From Myxococcus hansupus (lineage in GTDB: Bacteria > Myxococcota > Myxococcia > Myxococcales > Myxococcaceae), in assembly GCF_000280925.3 (NCBI RefSeq), contig NZ_CP012109.1, positions 2,500,501 to 2,564,500 on the forward strand: a DNA stretch of 64,000 bases, written 5' to 3'. Below, one piece after another: positions 54,913 to 64,000 of this stretch. Numbering within the stretch: the stretch's first letter is position 1; every line of letters begins with the position of its first letter. Both the position numbers and the translations under genes were made by a program. Under the pieces are notes generated by a model. The model had not been told where the DNA came from and did not search any database. It was given only the letters and a program-made list of their open reading frames with translations.

Positions 54913-57279
54913 GTGCACTCCGCCGAACGGCAGACCGTCTATCGCTGGTCCTTCATCTGGGTGGGGGCGCTGGTCTCCCTTGCGGGCTTCGCCCTGCTCG
55001 GGGTCGCGCTCACGTCCTCTCAGGCCTGGGTCGAGGCCAGCCCCGCTTTGGGGCTCTCCCTGCTGGGTTGGGGAGGTCTGGTCCAGGCCCTGAACGCGGT
55101 GCTGCTGGTCTCCCAGCAGGCTGTCGCGCCTTTTCCGCACACCGGTGTGTTGGTGGCGGGCGCGGCCGTCTGGCTCGCGGGGTGGGCACTGATCGCCGCG
55201 GGCGTCCGCCGCGCGCCGGCGTCCGCCGAAGGGCCGAGCCCCGCCGCGGGCGCCACGCTGTACCCTCGGCTGGCGCGCTACCGGGACTTCTACTGGAGCA
55301 CCCTGGGCGCCTACGGCGGCGGCATCCTCCTGGCGGAGGTCGTCCTCATCCTCCTGCAGACGCTGCTGTCCAGCGGGGTGTCGACCACCGAGCTGGCGGG
55401 CGCGGCGAAGGAGGGCGGCGGGATGACGCTGGCGCCCACCGGCGCCTTCGCCATCGCGCTGCTCGCGGGCGGCATGGTGGCGTTCATCTCCGGCTTCATC
55501 GGCGCCTCGCGCGCGCAGCGCCTGTCGCTGCCCGAGGCCACCATTGGCGTGCTGTACCTGGGCCTGCCCATCCCCATCATCCTCACGCTGATGGAGCGGC
55601 TGCCGGGCCTGCAGCTCGCGCTGGGCTACCGGCTGCGCGAGGTGACGTACGTCGCGGGGCTGATTGGCCGCCCGGAGCTGGGGTACTGGCTCGTCTTCAC
55701 CTTCCTGGTGCTGGCGCTGGTGCTGGGCGTCAACACCGGCTTCATCGCCGCGGGCAGCGGCCGCGTGGACCTGAAGCTCGGCTTCGAGCTCTTCGTCGCG
55801 CGCCGGCACGTGGCGGTGTTCCGTCCCTCGTTGCTGCTGGGGACGCTGGCGGTGCTGATGTTCGGCATCATCCCGCCGCTGCTCGTGTACTTCATCATCC
55901 GCTCGGCGGAGGCTGCGGTGGAGCGCACGCGCATCCGCAAGCTGGGCCTCAAGGACCCGCTGGCTGCCGCTTCCGACCTCAACCGGCTCAAGCTGCATGA
56001 GCAGTCGCCCACCATGATGATGACCGCCCTGTCCGTGGGCGGCGTGGGCGTGGGCGTGATGGCGCTCATCATCGTGCTGTCGGTGATGAGCGGCTTCGAG
56101 GCCGACCTTCAGCAGAAGATCCTGGGCACCAACGCGCACGCGGTGGTGTCCAAGTACGCTGGGGACCTGCCCGAGTACGCCAAGGTCATGGACTCGGTGC
56201 GCAAGGTGCGCGGCGTGGTGGGCCAGACGCCCTTCATCATCAATCAGGTGATGATCGCCTCCGAAGGCAACGTGGACGGCGTCATCATCAAGGGCATCGA
56301 CCCGGCCACCGTGGGCGAGGTGACGGACCTGCCGCGCAACATCCTCCACGGCGGCTCGCTCGACATCCTCTACACCCCGGAGAAGATCGCCCACCGGGGC
56401 CTGACGGACGAGGAGCCCGCGGAGGAGGGCGGGGTGGAGGAGGACGACATCATCCGTCGCTCCGGCACGCCCAAGAAGCCGCCCGTCCTGCCCGGCATCG
56501 TCATTGGCCGCGAGCTGGCGGCGTCGCTGCGCGTGGTGGTGGGAGACCGGGTGAACGTCGTCTCCCCGCTGGGCACCGAGCTGGGGCCGTCCGGCCCGAT
56601 TCCGAAGAGCCGCGCCTTCCGCGTGGCGGCCATCTTCTACTCGGGCATGTACGAGTACGACTCCAAGTTCGTCTACATCCTCCTCAAGGAGGCCCAGGAC
56701 TTCTTCAACGTGAAGGGCGCCACGGGCATCGAACTCAAGGTGGCGGACATCGACGACGCGCGCCGCATCGCCTCGCAGGTGGTGAAGTCGCTGGGCGGCT
56801 ATCCCTACCGGGCACGTGACTGGGGAGAGATGAACAAGAACCTCTTCTCCGCGCTGCGCCTGGAGAAGCTGGTGATGGGCATCATCCTCTCCATCATCAT
56901 CATCGTGGCCGCGGGCCTCATCGTCGCCACCGTCATCATGCTGGTGCTGGAAAAGCGGAAGGAGATCTCCGTTCTCAAGGCGCTGGGCGTCCCCGATGGC
57001 GGCATCGTGAAGATATTCCTCGCCGAGGGCCTCCAGATTGGTGTCGCGGGCGGCTTCCTCGGGCTGATTTCCGGCCTCTCGTGGTGCGTCTTCATCGAGA
57101 AGGTCGGCATCAAGCTGGACCCGGACGTCTATTACATCCCGGCGCTGCCGGTGCGCATCGAGCCCGTGCAGACCGTGCTGGCCGTCGTCATCGCGGTGCT
57201 CGTCACCTACCTCGCCTCCATCTACCCGGCCCTCAAGGCCAGCAGCGTGGAGCCGGTGGAAGGCCTGAAGGCGGAGTAG
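54913..57279 (+). CDS. Lol-type lipoprotein-releasing ABC permease with long N-terminal membrane extension
   Basis: 788 residues, about twice LolC/LolE length. From ~360 the protein is a normal LolE: first helix [35 protein letters not shown], a periplasmic domain (~400-645) and three C-terminal helices including [13 protein letters not shown]. Ahead lies a ~350-residue region with about eight membrane helices and no recognised domain. GTG start. LolD follows 2 nt after the stop. One permease gene implies a homodimer, or a second partner elsewhere. Confidence 0.88.
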   Translation: MHSAERQTVYRWSFIWVGALVSLAGFALLGVALTSSQAWVEASPALGLSLLGWGGLVQALNAVLLVSQQAVAPFPHTGVLVAGAAVWLAGWALIAAGVRRAPASAEGPSPAAGATLYPRLARYRDFYWSTLGAYGGGILLAEVVLILLQTLLSSGVSTTELAGAAKEGGGMTLAPTGAFAIALLAGGMVAFISGFIGASRAQRLSLPEATIGVLYLGLPIPIILTLMERLPGLQLALGYRLREVTYVAGLIGRPELGYWLVFTFLVLALVLGVNTGFIAAGSGRVDLKLGFELFVARRHVAVFRPSLLLGTLAVLMFGIIPPLLVYFIIRSAEAAVERTRIRKLGLKDPLAAASDLNRLKLHEQSPTMMMTALSVGGVGVGVMALIIVLSVMSGFEADLQQKILGTNAHAVVSKYAGDLPEYAKVMDSVRKVRGVVGQTPFIINQVMIASEGNVDGVIIKGIDPATVGEVTDLPRNILHGGSLDILYTPEKIAHRGLTDEEPAEEGGVEEDDIIRRSGTPKKPPVLPGIVIGRELAASLRVVVGDRVNVVSPLGTELGPSGPIPKSRAFRVAAIFYSGMYEYDSKFVYILLKEAQDFFNVKGATGIELKVADIDDARRIASQVVKSLGGYPYRARDWGEMNKNLFSALRLEKLVMGIILSIIIIVAAGLIVATVIMLVLEKRKEISVLKALGVPDGGIVKIFLAEGLQIGVAGGFLGLISGLSWCVFIEKVGIKLDPDVYYIPALPVRIEPVQTVLAVVIAVLVTYLASIYPALKASSVEPVEGLKAE

Positions 57280-57281
57280 CC

Positions 57282-57956
57282 ATGGCGCTGTTGTCCATCC
57301 GCAATGTCTTCAAGAGCTACTTCCTGCACGGCAAGCGCATCGACATCCTTCGAGGCGTTTCGCTGGACATCCAGCGGGGAGAGCTGGTCTCGCTGGTGGG
57401 CGCCTCCGGCGCGGGAAAGAGCACCTTCCTGCACGTGCTGGGCACGCTGGATGCTCCGGCCGCGGGCGAGGTCCTCTTCGAGGGCCGCTCCGTGTTCTCC
57501 ATGAACGACGCGGAGATCGCCGAGTTCCGGAATCGGACCATCGGCTTCGTCTTCCAGAGCCACTACCTGCTGCCGGAGTTCACCGCGTTGGAGAACGTGG
57601 CGATGCCCGCGCTCATTCAGCGACAGGAGCGCACGGGGGCCTACGCGTACGCCCGTGAACTGCTGGAGCGGGTCGGGCTGGGACATCGCGTGGACCACCG
57701 TCCAGGGGAGTTGTCCGGTGGTGAAGCCCAGCGTGTGGCCCTGGCGCGCGCGTTGGTGCTCAAGCCCGCGGTGTTGCTGGCGGACGAGCCCACCGGCAAC
57801 CTGGACCCCACGACGGGTGAGGGCATCCACCAGCTCCTGCGTGAAGTGAACCGCGAGCAGGGCATCACCGCCGTGGTCGTCACGCACAACGAGGCGCTTG
57901 CCCGCTCCATGCCCCGCCGTCTCAGGTTGGCCGGGGGGGAGGTGTCGGAGGCGTGA
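57282..57956 (+). CDS. lolD: lipoprotein-releasing system ATPase LolD
   Basis: 224-residue ATPase that powers release of outer-membrane lipoproteins. Walker [10 protein letters not shown], the LolD-family stretch [22 protein letters not shown], signature [15 protein letters not shown], Walker [13 protein letters not shown] and the switch His in VVTHN. Family length about 230. The pairing with the permease identifies it over the related MacB ATPases. Confidence 0.94.
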   Translation: MALLSIRNVFKSYFLHGKRIDILRGVSLDIQRGELVSLVGASGAGKSTFLHVLGTLDAPAAGEVLFEGRSVFSMNDAEIAEFRNRTIGFVFQSHYLLPEFTALENVAMPALIQRQERTGAYAYARELLERVGLGHRVDHRPGELSGGEAQRVALARALVLKPAVLLADEPTGNLDPTTGEGIHQLLREVNREQGITAVVVTHNEALARSMPRRLRLAGGEVSEA

Positions 57957-57974
57957 TGTCCCGGCAATTTTGCA

Positions 57975-58004
57975 TTGAGGGCCTCGGGGACCTTCCCGTA
58001 GATT
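57975..58004 (+). promoter_or_regulatory. possible bamA promoter
   Basis: TTGAGG (57975-57980), 18-bp spacer, TAGATT (57999-58004). If used, transcription starts near 58011, which would exclude the TTG at 58003 as bamA start and favour 58033. Confidence 0.4.
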
Positions 58005-58032
58005 GCCCCGCCTTTTCCTGGCCGGTCTCCAC

Positions 58033-60497
58033 TTGAGGCTCCCCGTTCTGTCGCGCAAGTCACTGCTCCCGCTGCTGGCGGTCGCCATGTGGTCCCTCGT
58101 GCCCGGCTCCGCGCTGGCACAGGAAGACGGGGGTGTTGTCTCGCCCTCGCTCGTACCCGAGGTCGCCGCCCCCGCCACTCCCGCCGGCACCCAGGAGTCG
58201 GCGTCCGAGCCCGAACTCCCCCAGGATGCTCCGGTCTCCCCGAGGACATCACGCGCGTCGTCGAGGTCCGTGTCGAGGGCAACCGCCGCGTGGAGGCCGA
58301 GGCCATCCGCCGCGCCCTCCGGACGCGCGTGGGCGACTCGCTCACCCCCACCCGGACCGCGCAGGACCTGCGCGCGGTGTGGGCCCTGGGCTACTTCCAG
58401 GACGTGGAGCTGCTCGTCCAGCGGATGTCCCGCGGCGTGGCCTATGTCGTCCGCGTCGAGGAGCGGCCCACCGTCCGGCTCGTCCAGCTCCTGGGCAACG
58501 ATGAGCTGAGCAAGGACGACCTGAAGGAGGAGATCGACGTCAAGCCCTCCACCATCCTGGACATGGAGCTGGTGCGCTCCACGGTGAAGAAGATCCAGGC
58601 GAAGTACGTGGAGAAGGGCTACTTCCTCGCGGAGGTCAACCACCAGATCAAGCCCGTCGAGGGCGGCGCCAACGTGGATGTGGTGTTCAACATCAACGAG
58701 CGCGCGAAGGTGATGGTGAAGCAGATCACCATCCTCGGCGCGGAGAAGGTCTCCGCCGCGGAGCTCAAGGAGACGATGATCACCCGCGAGGGTGGGTTCC
58801 TCTCCTTCTTCACTGGCGAGGGTACCTACCGCGAGGAGGCCTTCCAGCGCGACCTGGCCGTCATCCAGATCGCCTACTACGACAAGGGCTTCATCAACGT
58901 CCGGGTGGACAAGCCCACCGTCCAGCTCTCCGCGGACAAGCGCTTCATCTTCATCACCCTGCGCGTGACGGAAGGCGAGGCCTACGACATCGGGAAGGTC
59001 GACTTCGCCGGCGACCTGCTCGACGACGTCCCCAAGGCGGCCATGGCGGCGAAGATGAAGTCCGCCACGGGCGAGCGCTTCAACCGCTCGCAGTTGTCGG
59101 AGGACATCCTCTCCGTCTCGGACGTCTACTACGACCGCGGCTACGCCTACGCGAACATCAACCCCATCACCAGCGTCAACGCGGACAACCGCACGGTGGA
59201 CCTGACCTTCGACGTCCAGAAGGGCCCCCAGGTCACCATCGAGCGCATCGACGTGGTGGGCAACAGCAAGACGCGGGACAAGGTCATCCGGCGCGAGCTG
59301 CGCGTCTATGAAGGCGAGCTCTACGACGGTGGCGGCGTGCGCCGCAGCCGCGAGCGCGTCACCGCGCTGGGCTTCTTCGAGACGGTGGAAATCACCCAGC
59401 GCCCCGGCTCGGCGGACGACACCATCGTCCTCCAGGTGGAGGTGAAGGAGAAGGCCACCGGTACCTTCCAGGTCGGCCTCGGCTTCTCCAACGTGGAGAA
59501 CTTCATCTTCACGGCGCAGATCGCCCAGAACAACTTCCTGGGGTGGGGCCAGAGCCTCTCTGCGTCCGCGCAGATCTCCGGCCTGCGCTCCCTGGTGCAG
59601 TTGTCCTTCTATGACCCGTACTTCCTGGACACGCGCTACCTGCTGTCCGCGGAGTTCTTCCGCATCCAGGCGGACTACGAGGGCTTCATCCGCAGCTCCA
59701 CGGGTGGCACGGTGTCCATCGGCTACCAGTTCGTGGACGACCTGCTGGGCACCATTGGTTACTCGCGCGAATGGGTCAACGTGGAGGCGGGGCAGAACCT
59801 GGGCGCGGTGCTGCTGGCCAACCAGTTCCTGTCCGGCACCACCAGCGCGGCCCGCGTGTCGCTGTCGTTCGACCGCCGCAACAACCGCCTGTTCCCGTCG
59901 AAGGGCTTCATCCACTTCGGCTCGGTGGAGTTCGCCCCGGACTTCCTCGGCGGCACGTTCCTCTACAACCGGTACACGGCGTACTCGCGCTTGTACTTCC
60001 CGATGCCGCTGGGCTTCGTCTTCAAGACGAACGCCACCGTGGGCTACATCCAGCAGTTGGACTCGAACAAGCCGCTGCCCATCTCCGAACTCTACTACGT
60101 GGGCGGCATCAACAGCGTCCGCGGCTACTTCCTGCGCAGCATCAGCCCGTCCGTGAAGGTTCCGCGCTCCGGCAGTCCGGACGCGACCATCACCGACTTC
60201 CGCGTGGGTGGTAACAAGCAGCTCGTCTTCAACTTCGAACTGGAATTCCCCATCTTCGAAAAGGCCGGTCTGCGCGGCGTGGTTTTCTACGACGCGGGTA
60301 ACGCTTTTGCCGCCAACGAGCGTTTCTTCGAGGACCGGCAGGACAAGCTGCCGCTCGGTCTCTTCCATGCCGCCGGCTTCGGCTTCCGCTGGTTCTCTCC
60401 CATTGGCCCTCTTCGCTTCGAGTGGGGCATCCCGCTCACCAGGCGGCCAGAGGACGACAGAATCTTGTTCGAGTTCACTATCGGCAACTTCTTCTGA
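58033..60497 (+). CDS. bamA: outer-membrane protein assembly factor BamA, frameshifted near its 5' end
   Basis: Essential core of the BAM complex. A signal peptide (LLPLLAVAMWSLVPGSALAQ) and a Pro/Glu-rich linker are in one frame; the five POTRA domains (EVRVEGNRRVEAEAIR...) and the barrel (VGLGFSNVENFIF... to RILFEFTIGNFF, with the conserved GGINSVRGY loop) are in another. The break is in the C-run 58238-58241; one added C joins DAPVSP to EDITRVVEVRVEGN and gives 821 residues. Start is uncertain: TTG 58033, TTG 58003 or ATG 58087. Followed by skp, lpxD, fabZ and lpxA as in E. coli. Confidence 0.93.
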
Positions 60498-60523
60498 TAA
60501 GCCCTTGGCCCGCCGTCCGGGGC

Positions 60524-60539
60524 CCGCCCCCACGGGCGG
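60524..60539 (+). terminator. small hairpin between bamA and skp
   Basis: CCGCCC/GGGCGG stem, 4-nt loop, in the 107-bp bamA-skp gap. No T-tract; weak candidate. Confidence 0.35.
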
Positions 60540-60604
60540 AGGGAATTGAAGAAGCCCGATAGGCGTACGTCGGAGCCTGTACCCTTCCTGAGGAGTCGCT
60601 GAAC

Positions 60605-61159
60605 ATGTCGCTTCGCACCACCATCGCGGCCGCCGCCGCTGCCCTGTCGCTCGGCCTTCCGGTGGCCGCCTCCGCTGCTGACGTGAAGGTCGCCTACGTC
60701 GACCTGCAGAAGGTCATGCTGGAGGTGGATGATGGAAAGGCCGCCAAGACCCGCCTCCAGAAGTGGCTCGAGGACCGCCAGAAGGAAATCGACAAGGAGC
60801 AGAACGCGCTCCGCACGGAGAAGGAGACGCTCGACAAGCAGTCCAGCGCGATGAGTGCGGAGAACAAGGCCCAGAAGGAGGCCGAGCTCCAGCGCAAGGT
60901 CATGCTGCTCGCCCAGAAGTGGGAGAAGAGCCGCTCCGAGGCCGCGACGAAGGAGCAGCAGGAGATGCAGCCGATCATCCAGAAGATCGACGGCATCATC
61001 GCCGTCATCGCCGAGCGCGATGACCTGGGCTTCGTGCTGGAGCGCCGTGACTCGGGCATCGTGTTCGCCCGCTCGGTGCACGACATCTCCAACGAGGTCA
61101 TCCGGGCGTACAACGCCTCGAAGAAGACGGCGGCCAAGGACGCCCCGACGAAGAAGTAG
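60605..61159 (+). CDS. skp: periplasmic chaperone Skp/OmpH family
   Basis: Holds unfolded outer-membrane proteins on their way to BamA. 184 residues: cleavable signal peptide (AALSLGLPVAASAA, cut near 23), the start DVKVAYVDLQKVMLEV, then a long charged coiled coil (~35-125) rich in Lys/Glu/Gln, and the C-terminal strand and helix DLGFVLERRDSGIVFARSVHD. GAGGAG lies ahead of the ATG. Confidence 0.93.
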   Translation: MSLRTTIAAAAAALSLGLPVAASAADVKVAYVDLQKVMLEVDDGKAAKTRLQKWLEDRQKEIDKEQNALRTEKETLDKQSSAMSAENKAQKEAELQRKVMLLAQKWEKSRSEAATKEQQEMQPIIQKIDGIIAVIAERDDLGFVLERRDSGIVFARSVHDISNEVIRAYNASKKTAAKDAPTKK

Positions 61160-61192
61160 CCTCGTCACTCCCTACTCGTGCAGACCGCTCCC

Positions 61193-62242
61193 ATGCCCCG
61201 ACAGCTCGGGGAGCTCGCCGCCCACGTCGGTGGTGAGCTCCTCGGTGATTCCTCACTGCTCATCCACGGACTCAACGGCCTTGAAGAAGCGGGCCCGGGA
61301 GACGTGTCCTTCTACGGAAACGCGCGCTACCGCCGCCAGTTCGAGACCTCCAAGGCCTCGGCCGTGCTGGTGGGCCATGACGCGCCGCCGCGAGAGGGCG
61401 TCGCGCTGGTGCGGGTGGCCAACCCGCATCTGGCCTACGCGAAGCTGCTGCAGTTGTTCCATCCGACGGCCCGTCCCGCCGCCGGTGTGCGTCCGGGGGC
61501 CTGGGTCCATCCCGAGGCCACGGTGCATCCGGAGGCGGTGGTGCTGCCTGGCGCCTCGGTGGACCGGGGTGGCCGCGTGGGCGCGCGCACGGTGCTGTAC
61601 CCGGGCGCGTACGTGGGCGAGCAGGCCGAGGTGGGAGACGACTGCATCCTGTACCCCAACGTGACGGTGCGCGAGCGCTGCATCGTGGGCGCGCGGGTCA
61701 TCCTCCACGCCTCCAGCGTGGTGGGGGCGGACGGCTTCGGCTTCGCTTTCAACCCGGAAGGCGAGACGGGGCCGGAGCACTTCAAGATTCCCCAGGTCGG
61801 CATCGTCCGCATCGAGGACGACGTCGAGGTGGGCGCGTGCACGTGCATCGACCGGGCGACGGTGGGCGAAACCGTCGTGGGCCGAGGCTCGAAGCTCGAC
61901 AACCTGGTGCAGATCGCCCACAACGTGCGCGTCGGGCCGCTGTCGCTCATCTGCGCGCAGGCCGGTGTCTCGGGCTCGGCGGAGATTGGCACGGGCGTGG
62001 TGCTGGCGGGGCAGGTGGGCGTGGTGGGCCACATCCGCGTCGGTGACCTGGCCAAGGTGGGCGCGCAGTCCGGCGTGGCGCACGACGTGCCGGACGGCCA
62101 GGTCGTGAGTGGCAGTCCGGCCATTCCCCACCGGGAGTGGCTGCGTGCCAGCGCCGCGGCGGGTCAGATGGCCGACCTGCTCAAGGAAGTGCGGGCCTTG
62201 CGGCGCCGGGTCGAGACGCTCGAGAAGGAAAAGGGGCCTTGA
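61193..62242 (+). CDS. lpxD: UDP-3-O-acylglucosamine N-acyltransferase LpxD
   Basis: Third lipid A step: adds the N-linked 3-hydroxyacyl chain. 349 residues: N-terminal uridine-binding domain ([18 protein letters not shown] to ~100), a left-handed beta-helix of hexapeptide repeats with catalytic-site segment [12 protein letters not shown], and a C-terminal helix ([21 protein letters not shown]). ATG 61193 is preferred over GTG 61178. The stop overlaps fabZ. Confidence 0.95.
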   Translation: MPRQLGELAAHVGGELLGDSSLLIHGLNGLEEAGPGDVSFYGNARYRRQFETSKASAVLVGHDAPPREGVALVRVANPHLAYAKLLQLFHPTARPAAGVRPGAWVHPEATVHPEAVVLPGASVDRGGRVGARTVLYPGAYVGEQAEVGDDCILYPNVTVRERCIVGARVILHASSVVGADGFGFAFNPEGETGPEHFKIPQVGIVRIEDDVEVGACTCIDRATVGETVVGRGSKLDNLVQIAHNVRVGPLSLICAQAGVSGSAEIGTGVVLAGQVGVVGHIRVGDLAKVGAQSGVAHDVPDGQVVSGSPAIPHREWLRASAAAGQMADLLKEVRALRRRVETLEKEKGP

Positions 62243-62703
62243 TGGACATCGGAGAGATTCTCAATCTGCTGCCGCACCGGTACCCGTTCCTGCTGGTGGA
62301 CCGGGTGGTGGAGATCGTCCCGGGCCAGAAGCTGGTTGCCTACAAGAACGTCACCATCAACGAGCCCTTCTTCAACGGCCACTTCCCGGGGCACCCGGTG
62401 ATGCCGGGAGTGCTCATCCTGGAGGCGTTGGCGCAGGCGACGGCCATCCTCGCGTACAAGAGCGAGAACATGGATCCGGCGCGCAAGCTCACCTACCTGA
62501 TGGGGGTGGACGGCGCGCGCTTCCGCAAGCCGGTGCTGCCGGGTGACCGGCTCCAATTGGAGATCGAGGTCATCCGTCACAAGGGCGCCGTCTGGAAGAC
62601 CAAGGGCCTGGCGACGGTGGACGGCGTACGCGTCTCCGAAGGCGAGTTCCTGGCAACCGTCGTCGACAAGGACGCCGCAGCGGCTGACAACGCGGCACCC
62701 TGA
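62242..62703 (+). CDS. fabZ: 3-hydroxyacyl-ACP dehydratase FabZ
   Basis: Dehydrates 3-hydroxyacyl-ACP in fatty-acid elongation, competing with LpxA/LpxD for the same intermediate. 153 residues, hot-dog fold, [17 protein letters not shown] at the start, catalytic His in [21 protein letters not shown] with the downstream Glu. Overlaps lpxD by one base (TGATG), so the balance between lipid A and fatty-acid synthesis is set by one transcript. Confidence 0.96.
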   Translation: MDIGEILNLLPHRYPFLLVDRVVEIVPGQKLVAYKNVTINEPFFNGHFPGHPVMPGVLILEALAQATAILAYKSENMDPARKLTYLMGVDGARFRKPVLPGDRLQLEIEVIRHKGAVWKTKGLATVDGVRVSEGEFLATVVDKDAAAADNAAP

Positions 62704-62734
62704 CGCGCGCGCCCCGCGAGCAAGAGGAAACTTC

Positions 62735-63511
62735 ATGGCTCAGGTTCATCCGACCGCGGTGGTCCATTCCGGCGCCCGGCTCCACGAAACAGTCGAAGTC
62801 GGTCCCTATTCGGTCATCGGTCCCCAGGTGACGCTCGGCGCGGGCACCCGCGTGGGGCCGCATGTCGTCATTGAGGGCCGCACGACGCTGGGCGAGCGCA
62901 ACCGCATCTTCCAGTTCGCTTCGGTGGGCGCCGACCCGCAGGACCTGAAGTACGCGGGCGAGGACACGGAGCTGGTGCTCGGCGACGACAACCAGATTCG
63001 TGAGTTCGTCTCCCTGCACAAGGGCACCGCGGGCGGCGGCGGGGCCACGCGCGTGGGCAGCGGCAACCTCTTCATGGCCAACTGCCACGTCGCGCACGAC
63101 TGCGTGGTGGCCAATGGCTGCCGCATTGGCAACGGGTCCGCGCTGGCGGGCCACGTCACCATGGAGGACCACGTCATCATCAGCGGCCTGGCGGCGGTGC
63201 ATCAGTTCACCCGGCTGGGCAAGCACGCCTTCATCTCCGGCGGCGCGATGGTGACCATGGACATCCCGCCGTACGCCACCGCCCAGGGTGACCGGGCGGA
63301 GCTGGTGGGCCTCAACACGGTGGGCCTGGAGCGCAACGGCTTCTCGAAGGAGCAGATCGAGCGCGTCAAGGAGGCGCACCGCATCCTGTTCCGCTCGAAG
63401 CTGACGCTCCAGGAGGCCATGGTGCGGCTGCGCGCGGAGTTGGCGGGCCACTCCGAGGTGGACCACCTCATCCAGTTCATCCAGCAGAGCAAGCGCGGCC
63501 TGACGCGCTGA
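62735..63511 (+). CDS. lpxA: UDP-N-acetylglucosamine acyltransferase LpxA
   Basis: First lipid A step. 258 residues: hexapeptide beta-helix starting VHPTAVVHSGARL, catalytic His in NLFMANCHVAHDCVV, HQFTRLGKHAFISGGAMV and the C-terminal helical domain with the LERNGFSKEQIERVKEAHRILF motif. AAGAGGAAA lies before the ATG. Confidence 0.97.
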   Translation: MAQVHPTAVVHSGARLHETVEVGPYSVIGPQVTLGAGTRVGPHVVIEGRTTLGERNRIFQFASVGADPQDLKYAGEDTELVLGDDNQIREFVSLHKGTAGGGGATRVGSGNLFMANCHVAHDCVVANGCRIGNGSALAGHVTMEDHVIISGLAAVHQFTRLGKHAFISGGAMVTMDIPPYATAQGDRAELVGLNTVGLERNGFSKEQIERVKEAHRILFRSKLTLQEAMVRLRAELAGHSEVDHLIQFIQQSKRGLTR

Positions 63512-63539
63512 CGCCGTGGGCGACGGAGGGGAGTCAGCG

Positions 63540-64000
63540 ATGGAGCGGATTGGCCTCATCGCGGGCAACGGCCGGCTGCCGTTTCTCTTCGCGCGGGCGG
63601 CGCGCAAGAAGGGGCTGGAAGTCGTCGCCGTGGCGCACCGGGGAGAGACGGACCCGGCCTTGGCCTCGGAAGTGGACCGCCTGACGTGGGTGCGCGTCGG
63701 GCAGGTGGACCGCATCCAGAAGGCCTTCCGGGAAGCCGGCGTGAAGCAGGCGGCCATGGCGGGTGGTATCGGCCGGGTGCGCGCGTTGGCGGAAGCGCGG
63801 CCGGACCTGGGCGCGGTGCGCATCATCTCCAAGCTGCGCAGCTTCCGGGATGACGCGCTCCTGCGCGCGGTGGCCGCGGACTTCGAGTCGCGCGGCGTCA
63901 CCATCATCGCCCCCACGGACTTCCTGGGCGAGGTGCTGTGCCCGGAGGGCCACCTCGCGGGGCCCGGCTGCACCCAGCGCAGGAGAAGGACGTTGCCCTG
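63540..64000 (+). CDS. lpxI: UDP-2,3-diacylglucosamine pyrophosphatase LpxI, 5' part, frameshifted (3' end outside window)
   Basis: Cleaves UDP-diacylglucosamine in lipid A synthesis; the LpxI type replaces LpxH in many alpha- and delta-type proteobacteria. Starts ERIGLIAGNGRLPFLFARAARKKG, with AGGIGRVRAL and LRSFRDDALLRAVAADFESRGV, the family's LKxxGDDxxL region. At CCC 63963-63965 the frame breaks: one added C turns GCTQRRRRTLP into RLHPAQEKDVAL, which matches the expected continuation. The gene runs off the window end. Completes the bamA-skp-lpxD-fabZ-lpxA-lpxI order. Confidence 0.88.
   Translation, partial: MERIGLIAGNGRLPFLFARAARKKGLEVVAVAHRGETDPALASEVDRLTWVRVGQVDRIQKAFREAGVKQAAMAGGIGRVRALAEARPDLGAVRIISKLRSFRDDALLRAVAADFESRGVTIIAPTDFLGEVLCPEGHLAGPGCTQRRRRTLP

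Noticed and set aside
53056-56394. A 1112-codon open frame on the minus strand, antisense to the sigma/anti-sigma, lysS and Lol genes
   Set aside because: Protein is His/Arg/Ala-rich with no domain; it is a shadow of high GC third positions opposite well-identified genes.
57222-60533. A 1103-codon minus-strand open frame opposite lolD and bamA
   Set aside because: Same GC-shadow composition; the plus strand carries unambiguous LolD and BamA.

Overview
The window is a 64 kb, very GC-rich, densely coding piece of a bacterial chromosome that reads as a myxobacterium (Myxococcus or a close relative). The evidence is the codon bias, the HEAT-repeat-containing chemosensory cluster, the DUF4388 protein, Gram-negative envelope genes (bamA, skp, lpxD, fabZ, lpxA, lpxI, lolD, lptE) and core-gene neighbourhoods typical of delta-type proteobacteria. 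There are no rRNAs, tRNAs, insertion sequences, prophage or CRISPR arrays that I can support.

Layout. 1-431 is the tail of a beta-carbonic anhydrase. 507-1819 is a TSUP transporter with its DUF1634 partner. 1830-6865, minus strand, is a run of a TPR protein, a lipoprotein, a PhoB/PhoR-like two-component pair, a calcineurin-type phosphoesterase and SixA. 7029-18156 is a housekeeping block: yceD, rpmF (inverted), plsX, fabD, fabG, acpP, fabF, rpiB, glyA, nrdR, ribD, ribE, ribH, nusB. 18186-27736 is a chemosensory cluster without a receptor gene: a stand-alone M17 N-terminal domain, CheY, CheA, two CheW, a small membrane protein, a HEAT-repeat protein, CheR, CheB and a second CheY. It is followed by an ABC exporter and a beta-hydroxyacid dehydrogenase. 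31303-35712, minus strand, is a SusC/SusD-type outer-membrane uptake pair, normally a Bacteroidetes signature. 36070-41411 holds leuS, a zinc-ribbon membrane protein, lptE, rpsT and a MazG-VOC fusion. 41528-50982 holds a TPR/zinc-finger membrane protein, a DUF4388 protein, phoH, a PgpH-type HD phosphohydrolase, a cupin-YbeY fusion and a DUF4105 protein. 51002-57956 holds prfB with its programmed frameshift, an ECF sigma/anti-sigma pair, lysS and a Lol-type ABC transporter. 58033 to the end is bamA, skp, lpxD, fabZ, lpxA and the start of lpxI.

Functionally the window joins fatty-acid synthesis (plsX to fabF, fabZ) with lipid A synthesis (lpxD, lpxA, lpxI) and outer-membrane assembly (BamA, Skp, Lol, LptE), so much of it builds the envelope. 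Riboflavin, folate/serine, translation and RNA-quality genes fill the rest.

A data-quality point affects reading: five genes (the phosphoesterase, rpiB, cheR, bamA, lpxI) each break at one missing base in or beside a short G/C run, and each is restored by adding one base. Several should be essential, so I read these as consensus errors. The prfB frameshift is different: it is the classic programmed +1 site. The most interesting items are the receptor-less chemosensory cluster with a fresh 75-bp tandem duplication in its HEAT protein, the SusCD pair, the MazG-VOC and cupin-YbeY fusions, the Lol permease with a ~350-residue multi-helix extension, and the inverted rpmF with its hairpin-rich surroundings.
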